The position numbers were made by a program, and so were the translations under genes. DNA of 64,000 bases from Paenibacillus thalictri (GTDB lineage Bacteria > Bacillota > Bacilli > Paenibacillales > NBRC-103111): assembly GCF_004307995.1 (NCBI RefSeq), contig NZ_SIRE01000009.1, positions 186,001 through 250,000 on the forward strand, given 5' to 3'. Positions 1-9,182 of the stretch are shown piece by piece. Below the pieces are notes generated by a model. That model made no database searches, was not told the origin of the DNA, and was given only the letters and a program-made list of their open reading frames with translations. The number at the start of each line of letters is the position of its first letter. Within the stretch, counting starts at the first letter, position 1.

Positions 1-1
1 T

Positions 2-1546
2 GTCGTCACCTTCGTGGACAAACGCAAAGAGCTAAACAAAGAGGAGGCGGCGTTCCGAAGGTCCGTGAAAAAGCTGGTGGAGAAGGTGGGAGGCGAGTTT
101 GCGGAGCTGCCTTTCTCCTCGAGGAAGATGCTGCCGGAGGCGCTGGTCCGCTATGCGCAGGAGAACTGCGTAACGCGCATCGTGCTGGGACACTCCAAGC
201 AGACGAGATGGCAGGAGTTTTGGCAAGGTTCCATTGTGCGTAAAATGCTGAACAAGGCGCGTAATGTCGATGTTTTTATCGTGGCTGACCGTACCGGAGT
301 GGAAGGCGAGCGGATATTGCCGGCCAAGCTGAACCGTCCTGCTGCGGAAGCCGAGCTTTTCCGCCGCTTAAGCACGCAAGAGGTTGAACGCCAAATGAAC
401 CGGATCCGGCGCGGCCAATTCAAGGTCTACATCGGTGCGGCTCCCGGGGTCGGGAAGACGTATACCATGCTGCGTGAAGGCAACGATCTGCTGAAGAAGG
501 GAGTTAATGTCGTTGTCGGTTTGCTGGAAACGCACGGCCGCAAAGAAACCGCAGACCAGATCGGCGATCTGGAGCTGATTCCCCGCAAGGTGCTTGATTA
601 CCGCGGGACCCGGCTGCAGGAGATGGATACGGAACGGTTAATCGGGCTTAACCCCGAGGTCGTGCTTGTCGATGAGCTGGCCCACACGAATATGCCGGGA
701 AGCCAAAACAAAAAGCGGTACGAAGATGTGCTGGAGCTGCTTGCGGCAGGGATTTCGGTCATCTCTACGGTAAATGTGCAGCATTTGGAAAGCTTAAACG
801 ATGCGGTGGAACAAATTACCGGGATCCGGGTTAGGGAGACGGTACCCGACCATATTTTAAGATTGGCCGACGAAGTGCAATTGATTGACGTTTCCCCGCG
901 GTCGCTGCAGGAACGGATGAAAGCCGGCAACATTTACGCGTTGAATAAGGTCGACGAGGCGCTGGCCAACTTTTTCAAGACAGGCAATTTGATCGCTTTA
1001 AGGGAGTTGGCGTTGCGGGAAATCGCGGACGATGTGGATGAACGGCTTGAGGCATGGGAGCGCAAAAGCCCGCTCAGGGGACCGTGGCGGCGCAAAGAGG
1101 TGATTTTTGTATGCGTAAGCAGCAGCGCTCAAGCCGAAAGGCTGATCCGCCGGGGATTCCGTATCGCCCATCGGCTGAAGGCCGCCTGGTACGTCACGTA
1201 TGTGCAATGTCCGCGTAAAGGGACGCAAAGCGCGGAGGCAGACGCCGAACGTAACGGGCGATTGAAGGCACTGGCCGCACTGACTGAACGATTGGGCGGC
1301 AAATTTGAGCTGCAGGAAGCGCGGAAACCAAGCAGCAAGCACATATCGGAGACGCTGATGGCCAAAGCAAACGAATATCAAGCAACGCAGCTGATCGTAG
1401 GGCAATCCAGGCGCACATGGTGGCAGAAGCTTCGGCACGGTTCGGTGGTGGCCAGACTGCTCCGCGCTTCCCGGCACATGGACGTGCTTGTTGTGGCCGA
1501 ATACGATCCGCTGAATGTGAAGCGAAAGGACCGGACTCAGGCATAA
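2..1546 (+). CDS. KdpD-like sensor protein with tandem Usp domains, 5' end outside window
   Basis: Partial gene: the frame is open to the window edge (codons before the GTG at 14 read VVTF), so the true start lies upstream. The visible 514 residues give the C-terminal half of a universal-stress (Usp) domain (about 1-100), a KdpD N-terminal domain (about 140-350) with P-loop GAAPGVGKT and Walker-B-like VVLVDELAHTN, then a second Usp domain (about 370-505). The two Usp tails resemble each other (IVLGHSKQTRWQEF and LIVGQSRRTWWQKL). No histidine-kinase domain follows, as in short Firmicute KdpD proteins. Family knowledge: KdpD senses potassium status and some Firmicute KdpD Usp domains bind c-di-AMP. 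Whether this protein does either is inference. No kdpABC or KdpE gene is visible. Confidence 0.85.
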   Translation, partial: VVTFVDKRKELNKEEAAFRRSVKKLVEKVGGEFAELPFSSRKMLPEALVRYAQENCVTRIVLGHSKQTRWQEFWQGSIVRKMLNKARNVDVFIVADRTGVEGERILPAKLNRPAAEAELFRRLSTQEVERQMNRIRRGQFKVYIGAAPGVGKTYTMLREGNDLLKKGVNVVVGLLETHGRKETADQIGDLELIPRKVLDYRGTRLQEMDTERLIGLNPEVVLVDELAHTNMPGSQNKKRYEDVLELLAAGISVISTVNVQHLESLNDAVEQITGIRVRETVPDHILRLADEVQLIDVSPRSLQERMKAGNIYALNKVDEALANFFKTGNLIALRELALREIADDVDERLEAWERKSPLRGPWRRKEVIFVCVSSSAQAERLIRRGFRIAHRLKAAWYVTYVQCPRKGTQSAEADAERNGRLKALAALTERLGGKFELQEARKPSSKHISETLMAKANEYQATQLIVGQSRRTWWQKLRHGSVVARLLRASRHMDVLVVAEYDPLNVKRKDRTQA

Positions 1547-1599
1547 ACATCGGCGACTTCCATTCTGTTCCAATACTTCGTTATGCCGTCCAAAGAATA

Positions 1600-1640
1600 G
1601 GAGCCACGCAGAAAACTGTGGGCTCCGTTTTGTTTTTTCT
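1600..1640 (+). terminator. Intrinsic terminator after the KdpD-like gene
   Basis: A GGAGCC...GGCTCC stem (1600-1626) with an AAAA loop region is followed by a T-rich tract. It lies between two convergent genes, so it may serve mainly the upstream + strand gene. Confidence 0.7.
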
Positions 1641-1646
1641 AATTGC

Positions 1647-2186
1647 TTAAGTAACACGGTAGCGGAATAATGAAGTCCAGAAGTGCTTTTTCTTCGGGGG
1701 GCGGTGGCGCTCGGTCCGCGAGACATGAATCGGCTTGAACGAAGGATAATAAGGGTCGGGTTCGGCCGCTACGGCTGCTTCCAGACCGTTCATTGCCACG
1801 ATATCTGCGTGCGTCTGAATTTCCTCGGCCAATTTCGCCAAGCTTGCCGCTTCATCTGCAGCAAGTCCGGACATGGGAGCCATCGTGGCGCCAATTAGCG
1901 CCGTCCCCGCCGTTGTTTCCGTTATTCCTGCGGCTTCGTATGCAGCGGCAGTCTGGATCCGCTGCTCGTACATGTCGCTCCAATGCCGCTCCAGAGTCTC
2001 AATTCTTGCCGCCATCGATTTGATTTTCTCCTGCTTCAGCCGGGTTTCGTTTTGCTGCCGCTCCAGCTTGACGAGGCGTTCGGAAAGCGCCGCATTTTGG
2101 CGCTGCAGCTCAGAAATCAGCGAGTCGGCTAATTTTAAGGATAGCTTCGGCTTTTTGAACTCTTCTTCAGGGGTTCCGTTAGGCAC
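1647..2186 (-). CDS. Hypothetical coiled-coil protein
   Basis: A 179-residue protein I do not recognise. GTG start at 2186, chosen because AAAGGAGG lies about 8 bases upstream on the minus strand. Residues about 18-75 form a charged heptad-like stretch rich in Glu, Lys, Gln and Arg, typical of a coiled coil. The middle (about 80-125) is Ala/Gly/Thr rich, and the C-terminus is basic (RPPKKKHFW) with no signal peptide or clear membrane segment. It is a monocistronic gene convergent with the KdpD-like gene and divergent from the methyltransferase. A cytoplasmic structural or scaffolding role would be a guess. Confidence 0.6.
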   Translation of the reverse strand: MPNGTPEEEFKKPKLSLKLADSLISELQRQNAALSERLVKLERQQNETRLKQEKIKSMAARIETLERHWSDMYEQRIQTAAAYEAAGITETTAGTALIGATMAPMSGLAADEAASLAKLAEEIQTHADIVAMNGLEAAVAAEPDPYYPSFKPIHVSRTERHRPPKKKHFWTSLFRYRVT

Positions 2187-2487
2187 GTTAGCAGCCTCCT
2201 TTAATAAAATAAAATCTAGTAATAAATTGAATTGCGCTTTAGTAGACTTATTGTATATAAAACCGTTTAAGATTACTGTCGAAGCCCGCTGTCAAAGTTA
2301 CAGAACAACTGCCGAGCGGGGGGCGATCGGCGCGGCTTTGCTCTAAACGGACAAGTTCTTAAGAAAAACTTCAGATTTTTTTAGTTCGTCTTGGCAGGGA
2401 TATGCCGATTTTAATTTAATATGTTTTTAAGGCTTATCATTTACTATGAACTGAAGCGATTGGTAAAAAAGGAACGAGAAGGGCGGG
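2187..2487. other. Divergent intergenic region
   Basis: About 300 bases between the minus-strand coiled-coil gene and the plus-strand methyltransferase. It contains the minus-strand ribosome site and a candidate plus-strand promoter near 2391-2420. The rest is AT-rich with no repeat, riboswitch or further ORF that I can support. Confidence 0.5.
2391..2420 (+). promoter_or_regulatory. Candidate sigma-A promoter
   Basis: TTGGCA (2391-2396), an 18-base spacer, then TTTAAT (2415-2420). Each hexamer differs from consensus at one base. It lies about 70 bases before the methyltransferase start. Confidence 0.4.
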
Positions 2488-3054
2488 ATGTGTCTAGTGG
2501 CAGTGAGCAGTTCTCTATTGTTTCTCAAAAAATTCATTTATAATCCAGGACAAATCGGCAGTGTATTCCCAAGCTCAATGCTTCTGGCCAAGGCGATGAC
2601 GGATCCGATTCCGTGGGAACAGGTTCAGGCTGTAGCCGAACTCGGCTCGGGAACCGGGGCGATTACACGTCTGATCGAATCGAATCTGTGCCAGCCGGCC
2701 GATGTGTTTCTATTTGAGAAAGACGATGTCATGCGAGCCAATCTTCAGCGTCAATACGCTCATTTCAAGTGCTGCTCCAATGCGAGCCAGCTGTTAAACG
2801 TCATTCAGCAGAACGGAATCAAGCAGCTTGATTGCATCATCAGCGGTTTGCCTTTCTTTAATTTCCCGAAGCAGCAGCGGGACGTGCTGATGGATCAAAT
2901 CGTGCGCTCTTTGAAGCCGGGAGGATATTTCGTAGCTTTTCAATATTCTTTGCAGATGAAAAAGCAGCTTAACGATATGTTGGAACTGGAGAGCATTAAA
3001 TTTGTGCCGCTGAATATTCCCCCCGCATTCGTATATATTTGCCGTAAAACCTAA
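2488..3054 (+). CDS. SAM-dependent methyltransferase, PmtA-like phospholipid N-methyltransferase family
   Basis: A 188-residue class I methyltransferase. SAM-binding motif I is ELGSGTGAITRLI (about residues 51-63) and the motif IV region reads ISGLPFFNFP, which resembles the SGLP motif of PmtA-type phospholipid N-methyltransferases and the related KsgA fold. The N-terminus FLKKFIYNPGQIGSVFPSS also fits that family. The likely reaction is methyl transfer from SAM to an amine lipid head group, but rRNA or another small molecule cannot be excluded. ATG 2488 follows GAAGG closely; GTG 2497 is an alternative start. The gene stands alone, ended by the hairpin at 3100. Confidence 0.7.
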   Translation: MCLVAVSSSLLFLKKFIYNPGQIGSVFPSSMLLAKAMTDPIPWEQVQAVAELGSGTGAITRLIESNLCQPADVFLFEKDDVMRANLQRQYAHFKCCSNASQLLNVIQQNGIKQLDCIISGLPFFNFPKQQRDVLMDQIVRSLKPGGYFVAFQYSLQMKKQLNDMLELESIKFVPLNIPPAFVYICRKT

Positions 3055-3099
3055 GCATCATGCCGGTATCCGGCATCCTCAATACGCATAATCATAGAG

Positions 3100-3137
3100 A
3101 GAAGACCCGTGCCCCGCGAGGCAAAGGTCTTCTTTTT
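3100..3137 (+). terminator. Intrinsic terminator
   Basis: Perfect AGAAGACC/GGTCTTCT stem (3100-3107 with 3126-3133) followed by TTTTT, just after the methyltransferase gene. Confidence 0.85.
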
Positions 3138-3227
3138 GCGTTTAGGGCGGTTGCCGGTTGCGGTTCCCGGACGTTGTGAATCTAATAGATTAAGAGATTC
3201 GCAGCCACTTTGCTGAAAAAGGAGGGG

Positions 3228-5426
3228 ATGGAATTGCTGCAATCCGGACATTATAATTTGCCGCTTGTCGTTCTGTCTTTTGTGGTTTCGCTTGTTTCGT
3301 CGTTTATCGCGCTGGATATGGCCCGCAGGGTCATGCAGTCCCAGGGCTCGGCGCGCAAAATATGGCTCATCGGCGGTGCGCTGGTGATGGGCATCGGCAT
3401 CTGGGGAATGCATTTTATAGCGATGCTCGCTTACCGGATGGATTATTTGGTTGTATACGACATCAAAATGATTGTTTTGTCGGTCATCGTTGCAATCGCA
3501 GCTTCATTTTTCGCGTTGTCTCTGGCGGGATTGCCGGTCATCCGCAAGTATGAGCTGGCCGGCGGCGCGTTGTTAATGGGACTGGCGATTAGCGGCATGC
3601 ATTACACCGGCATGGCTGCGGCAACGATGATGCCCCAAAGTTTAGATCAAGCGGCAGTCCCCTCCCTTGATGGGAATATATTGGGCGTTGCGATCGCTTT
3701 TGGCACTTTGATTTTGCTGGGAGTTACGCTGATCGACCGGCAGTTGGCGCATCAGACCGCTTTCAAAGGTTCGATCCTGGAATCGGCGATTGACAGCATT
3801 ATGATGTTCGACCACCGGAAGCGGATTATCGAATTTAATCCGGCGGCGGAGCGGATTTTTAACCGGCGGCGGGAAGACATGATCGGCAGGCCGCTTGAGC
3901 TTGTTCTGGATGTAGCCGCTATTTTGAAGGAGAAGCGGAAGGTTGAGGGGATGGACGAGGACCCGATACAGAGCATTCTCGGACAGAGGCTTGAGACGTT
4001 GGCCTTCCATGCGGACGGAACGCTGATTCCGGTAGAGCTGACCGTCACCCGTGTGAAAATTGAAGGCGAGCTGCTGTATACCGCTTATCTCAGAGACATT
4101 ACGGAGCGGGTGCGTTCCGAAAATTTAATTAAAGAGATGGCTTATCATGACATGTTGACCGGATTGCCTAACCGCAACGGCTTCAACAGCATTGCCGTCA
4201 AGCTTTTCGATTACGCTGCGGCCGTCAATAAAACCGTAGCGATGTTATTTGTCGACTTGGACCGGTTTAAGCTGATTAACGATACATTGGGGCATCAGGC
4301 CGGCGACATGCTGCTGCAGGCGTTCTCCCAGCGGCTCAAAAAGTGTGTCCGCGAATCGGACACGGTTTCGCGCTTGGGCGGCGACGAATTTCTGCTGCTG
4401 CTGCCGGGTGCGACGCCCAATTGTGCGGCCAAAATCGCCCAGCGCATGGTTGCGGCGATGACGGAGCCTTTTATCCTGGGCGGACAGACGGTATTCGTTA
4501 CTTCCAGCATCGGCATTACGATGTTTCCCGCAGACGGCGAAAATTTGGAAACGCTGGTGAGGCATGCGGATACGGCCATGAACGCAGCCAAAGAGTGGGG
4601 GAAGGATACGTACCGCTTCTACGAATCCCAAATGAACGAAGCCACCTCGCGTAAAATGGAACTGGAGCAGTCGCTTCGCAAGGCGCTTGAGCATAACGAA
4701 TTCGTGCTGTATTATCAGCCGAAGTACAATTTGCTCACGGGAAAAGCGTTTGGTGTTGAAGCTCTGGTCCGTTGGCGGCATCCGAAGCTCGGAATTGTGC
4801 CGCCGTCGGAATTTATTCCTCTGGCTGAGGAAACGGGACTGATCGTACCGTTAGGCGATTGGATCTTGCGCACGGCCTGCATGCAGAACCAGAAGTGGAT
4901 CAATGAGGGGCTTCCGGCAATGAGAATGGCTGTGAATCTGTCCATGCTGCAGATCAGCCAAGATAATTTGGTAGAGTGGGTCCAAAACGCCCTGGATTAC
5001 TCGGGCATGGATCCGGATTATCTGGAGCTGGAGATTACGGAGAGTATCGCCATTCTGAATGAATACGGGATCGAAAGGAAGCTGCATGCGCTGCGGGCGA
5101 TGGGCATCCGTATTTCCGTCGACGACTTCGGAACGGGTTACTCCTCGCTGAGCCGTTTAAACCAGCTGCCGATCGATACGCTCAAAATCGACCGTTCCTT
5201 TATTCGCGATATCGCTTCTTCTGAAGAAAGCTCGGTCATTTTGAAGGCGATTATTTATATGGCCCGCAGTCTGAATCTAACGGTGCTGGCGGAGGGCGTG
5301 GAGACGGAGGAGCAGCTGCGCTTTCTTCAGAAACATCTTTGCATGGAAGGGCAGGGGTATTACTTTAATAAGCCGCTGTCTGTGGAAGATATGGAGCGGC
5401 AGCTGATGATTTGGGGTCCGGCATAA
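3228..5426 (+). CDS. MHYT-PAS-GGDEF-EAL c-di-GMP signalling protein
   Basis: An integral membrane c-di-GMP enzyme. The N-terminal about 190 residues form the MHYT sensor, with motifs GMHFIAMLAYRM and GMHYTGMAA in hydrophobic helices. A PAS domain follows (about 190-300), then a GGDEF domain with intact GGDEF (384-388) and an upstream inhibitory site RESD (375-378) at the usual five-residue spacing. The EAL domain has EALVRW at 511 and the terminal KPL motif. Both synthesis and hydrolysis sites therefore look intact; net activity cannot be predicted. The start is uncertain: GGAGGGG is only 0-2 bases before ATG 3228 but about six before TTG 3234, so TTG may be used. Family knowledge suggests MHYT senses diatomic gases or copper redox state. 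Confidence 0.9.
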   Translation: MELLQSGHYNLPLVVLSFVVSLVSSFIALDMARRVMQSQGSARKIWLIGGALVMGIGIWGMHFIAMLAYRMDYLVVYDIKMIVLSVIVAIAASFFALSLAGLPVIRKYELAGGALLMGLAISGMHYTGMAAATMMPQSLDQAAVPSLDGNILGVAIAFGTLILLGVTLIDRQLAHQTAFKGSILESAIDSIMMFDHRKRIIEFNPAAERIFNRRREDMIGRPLELVLDVAAILKEKRKVEGMDEDPIQSILGQRLETLAFHADGTLIPVELTVTRVKIEGELLYTAYLRDITERVRSENLIKEMAYHDMLTGLPNRNGFNSIAVKLFDYAAAVNKTVAMLFVDLDRFKLINDTLGHQAGDMLLQAFSQRLKKCVRESDTVSRLGGDEFLLLLPGATPNCAAKIAQRMVAAMTEPFILGGQTVFVTSSIGITMFPADGENLETLVRHADTAMNAAKEWGKDTYRFYESQMNEATSRKMELEQSLRKALEHNEFVLYYQPKYNLLTGKAFGVEALVRWRHPKLGIVPPSEFIPLAEETGLIVPLGDWILRTACMQNQKWINEGLPAMRMAVNLSMLQISQDNLVEWVQNALDYSGMDPDYLELEITESIAILNEYGIERKLHALRAMGIRISVDDFGTGYSSLSRLNQLPIDTLKIDRSFIRDIASSEESSVILKAIIYMARSLNLTVLAEGVETEEQLRFLQKHLCMEGQGYYFNKPLSVEDMERQLMIWGPA

Positions 5427-5575
5427 GACTATCTTTTTTTACCTTCGTTTTAGTTTATCTTAATATTCCGTTAAGTTTGTGGGCGCATGATTGTACTTGT
5501 AAGCAGCACGATACACCATGAATCGTCGCTAACAATCATCCTGCAAATTATCAATATAAACGGAGGTAATTTATT

Positions 5576-6979
5576 ATGGAAGACAACAACAAATTCATAG
5601 ATTCCAATCATGAGGAACAACAGCAGCCGACCAAAACAGAGCACAACCAAGAGCATTCGATGAGCTGGAGAAGCCAGCCGCGGTATATCGATGTCGGACC
5701 TTCTTCCCAGCTTCAATCGGAGCCGTACCGCAAAAAACGGACCAGCGGCAAAAGTGTTTTTTCCGCCTTCATGGCCGGAGCCATTGTCGTCGGAAGCTTG
5801 ATGTTTGTCTCGGATAAAATGGACTTATTCTCTGGAGGATCTCATCCGCTCGCTGCCGGAACGCCTGTCGCATCGGTCACCGGTTCCAATAACGGAGGTG
5901 TGAAGACCGCCTCGGTATCGGACATGGCCGGTACAAACACGATTGCTTCGATCTCCAAACAAGCCAGTCCGGCAGTCGTCAAAATTGAAACAAAGGAAAA
6001 AGCGAAAAGTACAAAAGGCAGCACGATTTATGACGATCCGTTTTTCAGACAGTTTTTCGGCGGGGGCGGCATGCAGCAGCAGCCTTCTCAGCAGGAAGAT
6101 CAAAGCGGGGAACTTCAGCCCGCAGGCATCGGATCCGGATTTATTTTCGAAAAGACCGGTTATATTTTAACAAATGAGCATGTGATCGACGGAGCGGACG
6201 AAATTGACGTTTACGTCCAAGGCAGCGATGAGCCGTACAAAGCCAAATTGCTTGGCAACAGCTATGATCTAGATTTGGCGGTGCTGAAAATCGAGGGAAG
6301 CGACTTCCCGACGCTGCCGATCGGCAACTCGGATAATGCGGAAGTAGGCGAATGGGTAGTGGCGATCGGCAACCCGTACGATTTCGACTACACGGTTACC
6401 GCCGGACTCTTGAGCGCTAAAGGCCGTCCGATCAGCATCTCCGATACGAAAGGTACAAGAAATTACAAAAACCTGATTCAAACCGATGCAGCTATCAACC
6501 CCGGCAATTCCGGCGGCCCGCTGCTTAACATGGACGGAGAAGTCATTGGGATCAATACGGCAGTTAACTCCGAAGCGCAAGGCATCGGATTCGCTATCCC
6601 GACCAGCACAATCAGCTCGGTTCTGGAGCAATTGAAGAACAACGTCGCTATTCCTAAAGAACCGTCTCCATATATCGGGGTCAGCTTGCAAAACTTGTCC
6701 CAAGATATGTTGAACGATCTGAAGATAGATAGCACCGAAGGCGCGCTTGTTGCCGACGTCCAACGGAAAACGCCAGCATTTGAAGCCGGCATTCGTCCTT
6801 ATGACGTTATTGTCGCCGTAAACGGCAGCAAAGTCGCGACAACGACAGAGTTAACGAAGAAAGTGCAAGCTGCCAAAGTTGGAGATAAACTGACCTTAAC
6901 CGTCATTCGTGATGGCAGCAAGCAGGATATTGTCGTCAAAGTCGGCGATAAAAACACAAGCAGCGACACAAACAAATAA
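5576..6979 (+). CDS. htrA: Membrane-anchored HtrA/DegP-type serine protease
   Basis: A 467-residue trypsin-like protease for quality control of exported proteins. The cytoplasmic N-terminus (about 1-58) is polar and Gln/Glu rich. One membrane anchor follows (about 60-80, SVFSAFMAGAIVVGSLMF), then a linker, the protease domain with triad His202 (TNEHVID), Asp233 (DLDLAVLK) and Ser312 (NPGNSGGP), and a C-terminal PDZ domain (about 365-455). This layout matches Bacillus HtrA/HtrB/YyxA. ATG 5576 follows ACGGAGGTAA. It is a single-gene unit closed by the terminator at 7030. In Bacillus such genes answer CssRS secretion stress; I see no clear CssR box here. Confidence 0.93.
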   Translation: MEDNNKFIDSNHEEQQQPTKTEHNQEHSMSWRSQPRYIDVGPSSQLQSEPYRKKRTSGKSVFSAFMAGAIVVGSLMFVSDKMDLFSGGSHPLAAGTPVASVTGSNNGGVKTASVSDMAGTNTIASISKQASPAVVKIETKEKAKSTKGSTIYDDPFFRQFFGGGGMQQQPSQQEDQSGELQPAGIGSGFIFEKTGYILTNEHVIDGADEIDVYVQGSDEPYKAKLLGNSYDLDLAVLKIEGSDFPTLPIGNSDNAEVGEWVVAIGNPYDFDYTVTAGLLSAKGRPISISDTKGTRNYKNLIQTDAAINPGNSGGPLLNMDGEVIGINTAVNSEAQGIGFAIPTSTISSVLEQLKNNVAIPKEPSPYIGVSLQNLSQDMLNDLKIDSTEGALVADVQRKTPAFEAGIRPYDVIVAVNGSKVATTTELTKKVQAAKVGDKLTLTVIRDGSKQDIVVKVGDKNTSSDTNK

Positions 6980-7029
6980 GTATTTATAATGTGCCTGCTT
7001 TTCATATAGATTATGCAATGCACAGCGAG

Positions 7030-7055
7030 CGCCGCCCTTTCGAGGGCGGCGTTTT
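7030..7055 (+). terminator. Intrinsic terminator after htrA
   Basis: CGCCGCCCT/AGGGCGGCG stem with a TTCG-type loop (7030-7051), then TTTT. Confidence 0.85.
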
Positions 7056-7144
7056 GCGTGCGTCGCCGTCAGGCTTTTTGGCATCCTGCCTTTTCTTTGT
7101 TATGATAAATACAAGTATAATTTTAGGAAAGCGGGGATTGTTAC

Positions 7145-8140
7145 ATGACTGAACGTATGAACTCCCATGAACACAGCGGATATGAACTGGCGACTTTTGC
7201 CGGGGGATGCTTTTGGTGTATGGTTACGCCGTTCGAACAAATGCCGGGGATTAAAAAAGTAGTGTCGGGTTATATCGGCGGGCATACCGTAAATCCGACC
7301 TATGAGCAGGTTTGCTCGGAAACGACGGGTCATGCTGAGGCGGTGCAAATCACGTTTGATCCGGTATTGTTCCCGTATAAGAAGCTGCTGGAGCTGTTCT
7401 GGCAGCAGATCGACCCGACGGATGCGGGCGGACAGTTCCATGACCGGGGTTCGTCTTACCGGACGGCGATATTTTATCATAACGAAGAACAGCGGCAGCT
7501 TGCCGAAGCTTCCAAGCAGGCACTTGAGCAGAGCGGCCGGTTCGATCGTCCGATCGTCACGGAAATCACCGCGGCCAGCGAATTTTATCCCGCTGAAGAA
7601 TACCATCAAGACTACCATCACAAAAATCCGTTAAGATACAAAATGTACCGGAAAGGTTCCGGCCGCGACGCTTTCCTTAAGCAGGTCTGGAATACGCCCA
7701 AGGATAAGGAAACGCGCAGAAGCAAGCTGACTCCCATGCAATATGAAGTAACGCAGAATAGTGCGACCGAACCGCCGTTTCGCAATGAGTTCTGGGATCA
7801 TCATGAAGAAGGCATCTATGTCGACATCGTATCCGGAGAACCGCTGTTCAGCTCGCGCGACAAATTCGATTCGGGCTGCGGCTGGCCGAGCTTTACGAAA
7901 CCGATGCACAACGGATCCGTTATAGAACATCAAGATCTCAGCCACTTGATGATCCGTACCGAGGTTCGCAGCAAGGAAGGCGATTCGCATCTTGGCCATG
8001 TGTTTGAAGACGGCCCGAAGGAATTCGGCGGACTGCGTTACTGCATCAACTCGGCCGCGCTTAAGTTTATCCCGGCCGGCGAGATGGAGAAGGAAGGTTA
8101 TGGAGCGTACCTTCGTTTTCTGAAAGAAGAGAACCGTTGA
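7145..8140 (+). CDS. msrAB: Bifunctional peptide methionine sulfoxide reductase MsrA/MsrB
   Basis: A fusion that repairs both diastereomers of methionine sulfoxide in proteins. The MsrA domain (about 13-170) has the catalytic GGCFWC with Cys22 as nucleophile. The MsrB domain (about 195-325) has SGCGWPSF with recycling Cys245 and GLRYCIN with catalytic Cys300. Many Firmicutes keep msrA and msrB as separate genes. No signal peptide is visible, so it should be cytoplasmic. ATG 7145 follows a weak GCGGGG site; ATG 7157 is possible. A DeoR-type regulator gene starts 20 bases downstream and may be cotranscribed. Confidence 0.95.
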   Translation: MTERMNSHEHSGYELATFAGGCFWCMVTPFEQMPGIKKVVSGYIGGHTVNPTYEQVCSETTGHAEAVQITFDPVLFPYKKLLELFWQQIDPTDAGGQFHDRGSSYRTAIFYHNEEQRQLAEASKQALEQSGRFDRPIVTEITAASEFYPAEEYHQDYHHKNPLRYKMYRKGSGRDAFLKQVWNTPKDKETRRSKLTPMQYEVTQNSATEPPFRNEFWDHHEEGIYVDIVSGEPLFSSRDKFDSGCGWPSFTKPMHNGSVIEHQDLSHLMIRTEVRSKEGDSHLGHVFEDGPKEFGGLRYCINSAALKFIPAGEMEKEGYGAYLRFLKEENR

Positions 8141-8160
8141 TATAAACGGAGGGTATAAAC

Positions 8161-8958
8161 ATGTCGCTGGTCGGCGAAGAGCGTAAAAAAAAGATATTGG
8201 ATCTGCTCGACAGCCATGGCAAGGTTCGCTCTCCCGAGCTGGTGAAACACCTGGATGTTTCGGCGGAATCGGTGCGCCGGTATCTGGAAGAGCTTGAGCA
8301 GGAGCAGAAACTGCGGCGTGTATACGGCGGGGCAGTCAAATGGGAGGCGGCACACGCCGAGCCGCCTTATCGCGCCCGGGAAATCATGCATCTGGAGCAG
8401 AAAATGAAGATCGGCCGCAAAGCGGCGGAACTGGTTGAAGACGATGATGTCATCTTTTTGGACGACGGCACGACCGGGCTGCAGATGATCGGTTTTCTGC
8501 AAGGCAAGAAGCGGCTGAAAGTCGTTACGGTATGCGTCTCTTCGTTAAACACGCTGATCGAGCAAAAAAACAAAGGTTGCTTTGACGGCGAGATTTTGTT
8601 TATCGGCGGCCGGATTAATGCCGAGCATAACCGTGTATCGGGGGCGCTCGCATGCGATTTTGCCGCATCGCTGCATGTGGACAAAGCGTTTATTGCCGCC
8701 GACGGAGTGCATATTGAAGGCGGCGTGACCAGCTTTGATGACGAACGGGGCATCTTATCGCGGCTTTTTTTGAAAAACTCGCAACAGGTGATTGTGTTGT
8801 CCGATCATACCAAGTTAAGCAATATCCATCTTCACCGGATCGGCAGGATGGAGGAAATCGATATGATTGTCAGCGATGTTCCTCCTCCGGAAGAATGGCG
8901 GGCCAAGCTGGAAGAATACGATATTCATTGGTTCGATGCGAGCCTTCAGGAATCATAA
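8161..8958 (+). CDS. DeoR-family transcriptional regulator
   Basis: A 265-residue DeoR-type repressor. The N-terminal winged helix (about 5-58) includes the recognition region SAESVRRYLEEL. The C-terminal DeoR sensor domain (about 75-230) has the IFLDDGTTG motif expected to bind a phosphorylated sugar or related metabolite, by family knowledge. ATG 8161 has CGGAGGG eight bases upstream. It lies 20 bases after msrAB and is closed by a strong terminator, with an exporter and a phosphodiesterase gene downstream. Its target is unknown; either flank is possible. Confidence 0.85.
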   Translation: MSLVGEERKKKILDLLDSHGKVRSPELVKHLDVSAESVRRYLEELEQEQKLRRVYGGAVKWEAAHAEPPYRAREIMHLEQKMKIGRKAAELVEDDDVIFLDDGTTGLQMIGFLQGKKRLKVVTVCVSSLNTLIEQKNKGCFDGEILFIGGRINAEHNRVSGALACDFAASLHVDKAFIAADGVHIEGGVTSFDDERGILSRLFLKNSQQVIVLSDHTKLSNIHLHRIGRMEEIDMIVSDVPPPEEWRAKLEEYDIHWFDASLQES

Positions 8959-8980
8959 TAAAAAGGGAGCTTATACCGGA

Positions 8981-9015
8981 AACATGCAAATCTGTGGATT
9001 TGCATGTTTTTTTGT
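8981..9015 (+). terminator. Intrinsic terminator after the DeoR gene
   Basis: Eleven-base stem AACATGCAAAT/ATTTGCATGTT (8981-9008) with a six-base loop, followed by a run of T. Confidence 0.9.
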
Positions 9016-9182
9016 TGCGCTGTGGGACAGCGAAAGATACCGATTTGATCAGATGCTCTTATGTTAAATTTTTTTTGAAAACGTCGTTGGTTTGTGTTGT
9101 TATTAGTTGTCATTGGTTGTAATATAAAGTGGAGTTGTTTGTTGCTTTCTACATTAAACTGAATAATCGAGGTGATAAGTCG

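Noticed and set aside
1873..2346. Plus-strand 157-codon frame opposite the coiled-coil gene
   Set aside because: No ribosome site and Ser/Ala/Cys-rich shadow composition; the minus-strand gene has a strong AAAGGAGG.
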